Source of the DNA: Chromera velia
Taxonomy: Eukaryota; Sar; Chromeraceae
NCBI GenBank assembly: GCA_018398765.1
Contig: JAHBMJ010003319.1
Coordinates: forward strand, 27,911-91,910
DNA length: 64,000 nucleotides
Direction: 5' to 3'
In this document: piece by piece, positions 55,759-64,000 of the stretch
Layout: the number at the start of each line of letters is the position of its first letter
Position numbering within the stretch: the stretch's first letter is position 1
Translations under genes and position numbers: made by a program
The notes under the pieces: model-generated
The model's input: the letters and a program-made list of their open reading frames with translations, nothing else
Told to the model about the DNA's origin: nothing
The model's database searches: none

Positions 55759-57269
55759 ACAGAGCACTGTCAAATGTGAAGCTCCTTGTGAGATGGACGA
55801 GAAAGCAAAAAGCCAAATGGCGTTCTCATCTTGGGATGCTGTACGGAGCTGAGGAAGAAGCTTCAAGACGAAACGCTCTATCTAATTAACTTAGTCCTTC
55901 ATGCGAATCTTTGAATCCTTCTGCGTGAGCATGCAACCGAATGCCTGCACATGGATATCAACATCATGTCTGCATGGTGAAAGAAAGTGTTCTGAGTATC
56001 GTACGGAAAGAGTTGAAAAAACTGGGATCAAGCCATGGAGATCAATTAAGGAACGATTCAAAAGGACAAGTTCATTATGTCAAACATGCAAGCCCGTCCC
56101 TCCGAGTCAGGCTATTTAAACAAATGCATAAATTTTTATATACAGTAAGTCGATTCGAATGACATATAATCAGGATAGTCTATTTATGACTTCGACTGAT
56201 TAAATAAAAAACGCATGCCGGGGGCAAGTGGGGTGTTTTTTGCCCCCCCTTCTGCATAGGAGACCGGCGCTTTTCCGTAAAAAACTCGTTTTCATAATTG
56301 GTAAGGAGTTAGAAGCTGAAACTTTGTGTAAGAAGACGTTGTAACGATAGTCTAAGAAAAAGAACTATTGAACAGATTTCTTATGTTATTTCTAGAAATA
56401 TAGGCTGCCATATAAATTTTATGAGTTTCATACCGTTTTTCTTACTGTTGAAAACCGTTAAAAAATAACTGTGACCGCAAAATAAAAAAAATTGTATGGC
56501 AGCCTATGTTTCTAGAAATGATATAAAAAATCTGTTTCATAGTTCTTTTTCTATCGTTACAACGTCTTCTTACACAAAGTTTCAGCTTCTAACTCTTTAC
56601 CACTGGGGCAATAATGAATGAATGAGTATAGCCGTCGGAGCCTGGCTGCTGGCAGTCCATGTTTATGCAAGTCTCCTTCAAAATCCTAGCTTTACTTCAA
56701 GAAATGGCAGGCTGAAGCAAGACTTCAACGGCAAAGCTGACTTGGAATCAGAGGAAGAAACGAGAAACAACGAGTCAGAGAGTGTCTAGCGAACCGGTTC
56801 AACTGAGTATAATGAAACACAAAGCTCTCGAACATTTTTTTTTTTTGCGTTTTCGGGGTCTGCCTTCAAGTCATCCGGGCCCATCCCACAACCATCTCCT
56901 CGCCTCTTTCTCTCTCTCGGGTCTCCTCTCTTCACACCCGAATTACCATTCACTCCGAGTCTCTGCAACCGACGTGTCGGTCTCTCAGAGTCACGAACGA
57001 GTATTTTTTGACGTCTCATACTCTCAAGTATTTTTTCACGAACGTTGGGGCGAATTGTGCGTCTTTCAGATCTCGAGGGAATGCAGGTCGACAGGTCATC
57101 TGGACTCGAACAAAGAGGAGCGTAGAAACGGCGAGAGTTCCATACAAAGAAACGGTCGATCTCAGAGGTTGTGTCCATCGATCTGCCTTCACAGCGGCCA
57201 TGCGTTCGAATGCTCATCGACGGACAGTCTCCCTAGCTGCCCGTGGAAGGAGACCTGTGACGACAGCCC
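55759..57269. other. Spacer between convergent genes
   Basis: It lies between the CPN20 stop (+) and the stop of the 574-residue gene (-). It holds a large inverted repeat (56300-56601) and a small hairpin, GGGGGCAA...TTGCCCCC, at 56220-56255. The open frames after 56786 on both strands lack motifs or splice partners. Confidence 0.5.
56300..56601. repeat. Long inverted repeat (hairpin) with about 120-bp arms
   Basis: The left arm 56300-56420 and right arm 56484-56601 are complementary with a few mismatches and small indels; the loop is about 63 bases. Matching landmarks are GAGTTAGAAGCTGAAACTTT and its complement AAAGTTTCAGCTTCTAACTC, and ATTTCTAGAAA with AGGCTGCCAT in both arms. It encodes no protein. 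It may be a MITE-like or fold-back element, or the source of a hairpin RNA. Confidence 0.9.
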
Positions 57270-59442
57270 CTACTGCGTCCTTTCAGCCTCTTTCTCTGCC
57301 GCCCTCGCTCTCCTGCGGAGCAGTCCCTTCTTCTCCCGCTCAAGTCTGTCCGATGTGGTTTCTCCTCGAAACCAACGCCACCTGCCGCCGCCTGACGGTC
57401 CTCCCACTGCAGAGGAGGGGGGATGCTCCAGAGAGGGACGAACCGCAGTGTGTGAGGCCTCCCTGTTTGTCTGCAGATGCATGGGGGACTGCAGTTGATC
57501 TTGTCTGTCTAGAGGAGACGGAGACACAGTGGCCACAGTCTCCAGAGAGCTTCTCCTGCGTCTCCATGCCATTCCCTTGGAGCCTCTGAAGCCCTCGCGA
57601 CTCTTCCTTTCGGGACGGGAACCCTCTGCGTTCTCAGGAAAAGCTTCAGCAGTCTGAGAGAGAGGAAGAGGACAGTGAGGCACCCCAAGGGGATCCAGAA
57701 CCTTCTCAGCCGCAGGGACGTTCTCGACAGGGCAGCCACTGGCAGAGCCTCGGCGCTGCAGATCTGGAACGCGTCGACTTCCGGTACCGACACCTCCCCG
57801 TCCCTGCATTCATTCAATTCCATACCAGGCACGCAGATCGATTCGATCGATCCATCAGAACATCATGCACGTGAACAAAGAGCATGACAGGCTTTTGGGG
57901 ACACGAGTCGCACAAAAGAAAAAGAAACGAAGACCTAATGAAGAAGCGGACAGCTGTCACAAGGGACGAAAGACAAGTCTCAGAAAGTTTCAATGAAGCA
58001 ATCAATTGGCATCATATACGCACATGCAGCCTTACTTACCCATGAAAGACGTCTTCTGTTCCTTGTAGGGTCGGTTGTCTCAGAGCCCCTCTGGATTTGC
58101 TGCTGCTCCTCCCCGATCATGCCCTGGGAGTCTCTGACAGGCTCTGCTGTTGAGAAGTCCAGAGGAGCCCCCGTCTCAACAAACCCCCCTTCATCTCGGG
58201 CTGCGTCGTTCTCTCCCTCTACGTTGTGGTCCCCCGCCCCGGGTTCCAGTTCTTCGAAAAATTCGGTGTCCTGCACAAACAAAAAGCACATGATGTAGAG
58301 GTGGTCTGAGGGGATTTGATGATCCGTCTCGTTCCCTTCTGAAATGAGCACTCACTCCGGCTTTGTCTCCGCAGGCCTTCTTTTGGGGAAAGGAAGGAAA
58401 AGAGGAAGGAAGGAAGGAAGGAAGGAAGGAAGGAAGGAAGAAGAGAGATGTCTAGCTTCTCATACAGAGCTGCTCGACATACCTCAAAATTGTAAGAGTT
58501 CAGCGACGCCGAGCGACTCAAAGTTGGAGCAGCTCCCCGACGTCTGTGGTTGCGCTGCACCCGTAGGAGGTTCTCACACACCTGATCACCTCGGGAAGCA
58601 AAGGTTCTGATGAGCTCCATCTTTGCATCCTCCCACTCTCTGGCTTCGTCCTCCAGTCCGCATTCATACTCCTCCTTCTCTCTCTGTGTGGCGTGGGTGC
58701 GTCTGGCGGACTCTCGCGCTGCCATCATTGCTTGAAGCAGCTTTGCCGTCCGAAGGCACGAGAGGGTTTTCAGTGCGACCGAGCCTGTGCCATCGGGCAG
58801 TTTCCGCTTCTCCTTCTCGGTCATTGTCTGAATGGCCTGCCAGCTCTGCTGCATTCCGGAGCAAAGGAAGTCGACCATCCCGCGCAGGGAAGCATCAGAC
58901 AGAAGGTCCCCACTTGCCTCCGCCTTGCCCTCCCGTCTCGGCCTGTTTCCCCCCACGTGGAGGAGGAAAGGGGGTCTCGGAATGGCCGTTCTGTAGCGTC
59001 CCTCTTCCCAGGCACATCCGTCACTCTCCCCCGTGAGGTGCAGGCAGCGCTTGCAGTACTTCCCTTCTGCGTGCTTGTGGGCCTCTTCAACCGTACCCAC
59101 ACGGTCATCAGCCTTCCAGATCAACTTGACTTTGGGAGCCCCAGACTCCGCGCGCTCCCTAGCGTCCCGCTCTTCTTCAATTCTCAGCTGCACCCACCGT
59201 GCCTCCTCATTTTCGACAAGAACGTCCGAGTAAGAAACACGGTGGTAGACAGCCAAGTCGGCTTGTGCGCGATAGTCAGCCTCAAACAGGACCACCGGCC
59301 TGCCCTGCCACCCGCGGAGCCCGAGAAAATCTTCGTGGATCCGCCACCTGCCATGCGGATCCCTCACGAAGTTCCCCTCCTCGTCGTAGAACTCGCTGTA
59401 ATCCTCCACCCAAGGCATGACTTGAATTGCGAGAACAGGCAA
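57270..59442 (-). CDS. Protein of unknown function, three exons
   Basis: Exons 59442-58483, 58270-58040 and 57803-57270 splice in frame (all introns phase 0; donors GTATGT and GTAAGT) to about 574 residues. The N-terminus MPVLAIQVMPWVEDYSEFYDEEG starts an acidic, aromatic-rich region. A single Cys cluster follows (YCKRCLHLTGESDGC, C-x2-C-x8-C), which might bind a metal. The middle is helical and charged with coiled-coil character (REKEEYECGLEDEAREWEDAKMEL). Exon 2 is acidic (DTEFFEELEPG...), and exon 3 is basic and Ser/Pro/Gly-rich, ending in an Arg/Glu-rich helix (RARAAEKEAERTQ). I recognise no domain family. A nuclear or cytosolic scaffold would suit the composition, but that is a guess. 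Its start faces the small secreted-protein gene about 500 bp away. Confidence 0.72.
58404..58441. repeat. (GGAA)n microsatellite in intron 1 of the unknown gene
   Basis: About nine GGAA units; on the sense strand this is a (TTCC)n pyrimidine tract. Confidence 0.93.
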
Positions 59443-59942
59443 TGTCGGTTCAGTAGAAAATTGGATTCTGGGAGTTCTATGTATGTCTACAAGGCGCGCG
59501 CTTCGTCAGTTTGATGTCTGACCTTTTTTCTAATGCAACTGAGTTGGAGGAAGCTTGCTCGGGTCTCTATTTGCAGATTATTGGGTTGCAGGCGGAGACC
59601 AACTAGCTCAATGTTAGAAGCTTGACACAATGAGGTTCTGACGCAGAAAAGGTCCCCTATAAAGGGTATGTGCAGTACATACATAGACGCGGAGTTGTCT
59701 GTCTAGCTGGCACAGCGATCAGCACTCGGGGGCGACCGACGCCGCACCACCGGGCACTACGGCGTGGTGGTACGGCGTGGTGGTACAGCGTGCAACATGC
59801 ATATGCATGCATGCTCATGTAAGTGATATGAGACACGATGGGACACTACCTGTTGTCTGTCCTTCTATGTCCTGTCTGCTTAGCCTCAATGACCATTCAC
59901 ACGCTTTCGACTTCTCTAACTTCCTCTGACAGCTTTTCAGCC
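59443..59942. promoter_or_regulatory. Divergent intergenic region
   Basis: It separates the starts of the 574-residue gene (-) and the small secreted-protein gene (+). It contains a CATATGCATGCATGC motif at about 59801-59815 and tandem GGCGTGGTGGTAC units at about 59761-59785. Promoter function is inferred from position. Confidence 0.4.
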
Positions 59943-60278
59943 ATGTGGTTCATTGAAATGCGACTGTTATTTTTTTTTATTCTCCTCTTTGTGGAGTGTG
60001 CTGTTGCTGTGGCCGGCTCTCGCTGTGATCTTAGGTCTCTGGACTCAATGGCACACACTTCAAAAGATTGGGAGCATTGGAAGCCTAAGCTGCAAGAGGT
60101 GGCAGACAAATCTCTGAAGACGTTTCCAGGAAAACGGTCATCTACATCCAATCCACTTGTCAGAGATGAATTAAAAAAAATTGTTGATTGCACTATCACT
60201 GGTTTCGAGAAGCTTGTGAAGAGAAACATCTTCACAAAAGAAGAGACCCGTGCCCGTGTTGTATGCAGCTGCACATAG
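59943..60278 (+). CDS. Small secreted protein, function unknown
   Basis: The frame is open from 59838, but the Met at 59943 (MWFIEMRLLFFFILLFVECAVAVAG) gives the best signal peptide, with likely cleavage after AVAVAG. The mature part of about 85 residues is basic and helical (HWKPKLQEVADKSLKTF; RDELKKIVDCTITGFEKLV) with four Cys, two of them in the C-terminal CSCT, ending at TAG 60276-60278. A start at 59838 would add 35 residues containing another hydrophobic stretch and cannot be excluded. No family recognised. It ends close to a TTC repeat and a low-quality C/T stretch. Confidence 0.55.
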   Translation: MWFIEMRLLFFFILLFVECAVAVAGSRCDLRSLDSMAHTSKDWEHWKPKLQEVADKSLKTFPGKRSSTSNPLVRDELKKIVDCTITGFEKLVKRNIFTKEETRARVVCSCT

Positions 60279-60350
60279 CACCAGGCCAAGGACCCGAATT
60301 TTCAGAGAAGCCCTTTCCAGGAAGGACAAGGCGTAGCAGCTTCGGCTGCG

Positions 60351-60385
<35 letters not shown>

Positions 60386-61697
60386 TTCCCAGCTTCCGTC
60401 TTCACAGCTTAGATAAAAATTTTATTTTAATAATCTTTTTTTTTTCCCCTTTCCCCCCCTTTCCCCCCCCCCNTTCCCCCCCCCCCCTTTTTTTTTACTA
60501 GGCGTCAGATTCTTTTTCCCACCCACCGGTGGTTTTCTTTCCCTAAGCCGTGCATGAGACGATGATTCAAGTGCCCCGCGCGGAGTATCGCGGAGCTGCG
60601 ACTTCATACACGTATATATAATAGTTTACGGGATACACCCAACCAGTTAGGTGAGTGCCTCGATATCGGGGGGCCCTTTAGGGGGTCCGCAAATTTGATT
60701 GATGCACACCATCGGGGGCTTGGGCATGTCTTGTGCATGGGGCGGGGGCTACGGCAACGCGCACGAAGTATGCTTTTCGGGACTACGCAAGCATACACTT
60801 GCAACTCCGTGCGAGTACGTACAAGTTGCCTGAGGGGCACATTTTGGAATTCAGGCAACACCGTGACAAACAGAGATAGAAGCGAACCCCCCCCCCCAAA
60901 ATGAAAAAATGCGTTATGCGAGTGCGTGAGATTTCAGGGCCTCTCGGCTGATCTCAGCAGAGCGGGGCTGCGACTTCATGCATAGTTTATAGTTTATATA
61001 AGTTTATAATTTGGTCGGGGTGCGTCTGTACGCCAGGTACACCAAACATGGCCAGCCCCCCACTATAGTATACATGGTTAGTGTTGGTCTATTTTGTAAC
61101 GTTATCTAGTGAGGTCCTAGATAAAAAACCCGCACAACTATGCAGACTTGCGTCAATGAGAAAAACAGGCCTAAACGCCATCAAAACGTTCCAGGGGTAT
61201 TGATAATCTGCATCTCGATTGTCAGGTACCGCCCTGCATAGAGGAGACCAACTGAAAGCGGTTGACCAGCTTTGATCAACCCCCACCCCCAAGAGCCGGC
61301 GGCTAAAAAGCCTCCTCCAGGCACTCTTTTCCCACCTACCCCTGCCATGCGAGTATAGTGAGGTGTGCGTGCGACGATGTTCGTGTGTCAATAGATATAT
61401 ACATACACGGTACGGTGTCTGTTGATGGTCAGAGCCAGCGCGTAACCCAGAACGGGTCACACTACATAAGGGTAACAATCACTCAGTATCATGCAGCCAG
61501 GTTCGAGAGCCAGGTTTGACCAAACGCAGACCAGGGGGGACTACGGGCAGCGTGAGATAGTGATTACGTCCACATACACACCAACACAACACTTACACCC
61601 ATATGCAGTGTCACACACTAATACAGATATACATACAAACACTAAATCTTATATATAAACACTTACAAAGACACACACACACACACATACACACATA

Positions 61698-61739
<42 letters not shown>

Positions 61740-62569
61740 GTAGCACACATGCATGCACGCACATACGCACGCCCACACACATGCACATGCACCTGCACAT
61801 GCACATACACACACACACACATACATACATATACACACACACACACACACACATACATACATACATGCATACACATATACACATACGCATATACATGCAT
61901 ACACACACATACACTGGCAGACATACCACCTGGAGGCTGCATCCATCTCTATCCCATATGGATTCTGCTGTTACCACAGAATGGCATGTGTGCTCTTTAC
62001 ATAAATAAATCTACACTGCTCTAGTAGTTTTGTCAGACAGCTAAGCCCGAAAGGACGGCGGAAGATATCAAAAGAAGTAACATCAGACACACACACACAT
62101 TAATTTATGTTTTCTAATCATGTCTACAGTCTATCCATCGGCTTGCAAGGATCGACGTAATACTGCGATTAATTGGCATGCTGATTTCGAGCTATTAATG
62201 TTTAGCTTGGTGTGTATGCGAAGCTTCAGTCTCCGAAGGTTTTTTGTATGCATACATTTTTTTTGTATGTTGTTTAATTAGTATGTATTCGATAAATTCT
62301 AATTGAATTAGACAACAGCCTGTTGGATTGTACTGGATTATGGTAAATTGACCATGTGCTCCTACCAACACATTTGTGCACAGACAACATAAGATTTCAG
62401 CTGTTGGAAGAGACTAACAATTTTCTAGAATCTCTATTATAGATTCTTTTTCTGGGTCGGCTCCTTGCCTTGAACCTTAGAATTTTATAGACCGTCACGT
62501 GTATACAGTGAAGTCCAGTCTCTCTGTTGTCCCTATAGACTGATTCTTAGGCACTTGAGGGACTCAGGG
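60279..62569. other. Spacer with low-complexity runs
   Basis: A (TTC)n tract lies at 60352-60390, and a C/T homopolymer region with one N (60473) lies at 60438-60500. Two partial direct repeats sharing GCTGCGACTTCAT occur at about 60594 and 60968. A long CA/CATA microsatellite is at 61669-61916. No gene or RNA gene recognised; frames over the microsatellite are artefacts. Confidence 0.5.
61669..61916. repeat. (CA)n / (CATA)n microsatellite cluster
   Basis: CA, CATA and CATG units extend over about 250 bases with short interruptions. Confidence 0.95.
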
Positions 62570-63622
62570 ATGTATAAGTCAGTGAAAGAACGGCTCGGTC
62601 AGGTGGAAGTGGAAGAGGCGCCCCCGGACACAGAGAGAATGGTTGAGCTAAGGAAGAGGATCCTAGATAGAATGGTTGTGAAACCATATGTACCGGGTCA
62701 TGAGCTGAAGGCGAACTAGGTCATCGTCAATACGTTCGACACAGAGAAGACGGGGATAACAGAATAGGTCCTGGCGAAGATGAGGGTGGCAGACGCTGCA
62801 AATTTGAAAGCCATGAACAAGGATGCCCTCGAGTCCTCAATGAAGGTGGAGGTAATGAATAAATAGACATACGATAGACTGATTGTGCCGTCGAGGAAAA
62901 TGAAGAAGGGGGGAGGGATAAACGAAAAGGCATATATCGGAATGATGGAGGTGAAGGAAGCGTATGATGAGATGGTGGAAGGGGTGTTGATGCCAATGCT
63001 TCAGATACCGCTCGACGGGGTGTTCTCGAAATCTAGAAGGGAGTATATGATGATGCAGAAGGTAATAGAATACAGAAAATACACCCGGAGGCTGATGAAC
63101 AAAGTGAGAAGTGAGGGGGCTGCATACATTGATGCACACCTGGCCACTGAACATATAGCTGCCAAAGCGGAGGCACAGATAGATGTGGTGAGTGAGATGT
63201 TGTGCTTAGTGGCGGAGATGGTGAAAGAGCATGAAGTCATGGAAATTCATGGGCGGGTTGTTCGTCTTCAGGAAGAGATGAAGAAAACCCGGGGAGGGGG
63301 GGTGAGTGGGCCAATGGGTGGGAAACACTCTATATACCCGACCTGTGACATCCAATCAGGGGGGATCACAGTTGAGGACGTAGATGTAGATAGCCCTGGG
63401 GTGACGGAGAAGGGGATTCCAAACACAGGAGTGGATGTACGCCAGACTGGGGGGGGTGGAATGATGAACAGAGGGATGAATGATAGGAAGAAGGGGGATG
63501 GGGGAATTAGCCTGATGGTGCCTAATGGAAACCCGAGAATGAACGGCAATGCAGGGGCGAACGGGGTGCGGGGGGGAGGGATGCAGGATGGCTTTGGTCG
63601 ACCGGATTGGAAGAATTTGTGA
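62570..63622 (+). pseudogene. Met/Glu/Lys-rich unknown protein frame interrupted by three TAG codons
   Basis: From ATG 62570 a single frame runs about 350 codons to TGA 63620-63622 with no shift, broken only by TAG at 62717, 62765 and 62864. The part after the last TAG (about 62867-63619) is open for 250 codons. Sequence before, between and after the stops has the same character: Met, Val, Glu, Lys-rich helices (ERMVELRKRILDRMVVKP; EYMMMQKVIEYRKYTRRLM; VSEMLCLVAEMVKEHEVM), then a Gly/Asn/Met-rich tail. No domain recognised. It could be a retroelement structural ORF, a decaying gene, or a gene in which UAG is recoded. The frame is also open upstream of 62570, so the true start may be earlier. 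Confidence 0.5.
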
Positions 63623-64000
63623 CTGTTAATCCAACCATCAGGAGAAGAAAGAAAGCCACCAAGGTTGGCTGTCTCCTTCTCTTAAGAGCAGTGATCAATC
63701 GGGAAGTTGATGAATGGATTGATGGTTATCCAGAAAGGGCCGCTTCACGGGGGGCGGTTTTACAGTTTGGTAGAGGCGTCAGACCGAATGTGTTCCAAAC
63801 GTCTTATCTTACTGCCCAACGTTCGTCTCTCCTCTTCCTTTCCTCTACTTTTCCTTCATCCCCTTCGTCCCTCCATTTCGTTTCCCTCCCTCGCGCTGCG
63901 ATCTGGTCCTCAGGCCCTTTTTCAGCCTTGCTGTATATGTTGCTTGGTGGTCGCCCCCATACACCGTACAGAGGGCTGGAAGACGCGGTTTGCCCTGCAT
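63623..64000. other. Window end, nothing recognised
   Basis: About 380 bases with a pyrimidine-rich stretch (63810-63890). No splice-joined frame or motif could be supported before the sequence ends. Confidence 0.4.

Noticed and set aside
56786-57589. Frames of 140-240 codons on both strands 3' of the unknown minus-strand gene
   Set aside because: They overlap each other and the antisense of exon 3, lack motifs, and have no splice sites that link them to a gene.
59838-59942. Earlier start for the small secreted protein
   Set aside because: The added residues contain a second hydrophobic stretch and break the signal-peptide pattern; the Met at 59943 fits better, though 59838 is not excluded.
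60422-60500. C/T homopolymer run as a functional polypyrimidine element
   Set aside because: It contains an N and ragged homopolymers typical of poor sequence quality.
7342-63622. Full reassignment of UAG/UAA to a sense codon
   Set aside because: Intact spliced genes end cleanly at TAG (MFS, deubiquitinase) or TAA (BSD), and no internal UAG/UAA is needed in their exons. Only readthrough, editing or decay remain plausible.

Overview
This is nuclear DNA of a eukaryote, not a prokaryote. Coding regions are broken into short exons joined by GT...AG introns that can be spliced in silico into long continuous frames. Introns and spacers are full of microsatellites, and there are an LTR retrotransposon and a decayed non-LTR retroelement. 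A two-domain plastid-type co-chaperonin (CPN20) begins with a signal peptide followed by further leader sequence, which fits an alga with a complex plastid. Together with the high frequency of TGCATGC, this makes a chromerid (Chromera-like) alveolate my best guess; the species is inference only.

Layout. 0.3-1.8 kb: 3' exons of a bestrophin-like channel (+). 3.2-4.0 kb: degraded reading frames (-). 6.64-12.98 kb: complete Ty1/copia LTR element with both LTRs, a matching 5-bp target duplication and a textbook -1 frameshift signal between gag and pol. 13.6-18.2 kb: nine-exon sugar-porter-type MFS transporter (-). 19.2-22.8 kb: six-exon BSD-domain protein (-). 23.6-31.1 kb: sixteen-exon MINDY-3-like deubiquitinase with two N-terminal ubiquitin-interacting motifs (+), divergent from the BSD gene across about 0.8 kb. 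32.7 kb: small secreted Cys-rich protein (+). 35.4-38.6 kb: secreted protein of three homologous modules, each carrying a frameshift (+). 40.3-42.1 kb: arrestin-like gene with two in-frame stops and a frameshift (-). 42.7-44.2 kb: repeat-rich block bounded by a short inverted repeat and containing an assembly gap. 44.2-49.4 kb: membrane-protein ORF followed by a dead LINE-like element (reverse transcriptase, zinc finger, restriction-like endonuclease). 51.9-55.8 kb: eight-exon CPN20 gene (+). 56.3-56.6 kb: large hairpin. 57.3-59.4 kb: three-exon gene of unknown function (-). 59.9-60.3 kb: small secreted protein (+). 62.6-63.6 kb: long Met/Glu/Lys-rich frame interrupted only by three TAG codons (+).

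The cellular genes do not form one pathway. Protein quality control (deubiquitinase, plastid co-chaperonin), membrane transport (bestrophin, MFS) and secreted proteins are interspersed with repeats. Exon coordinates in the entries were derived by hand by requiring splice sites and a continuous frame; they are not supported by transcript data.
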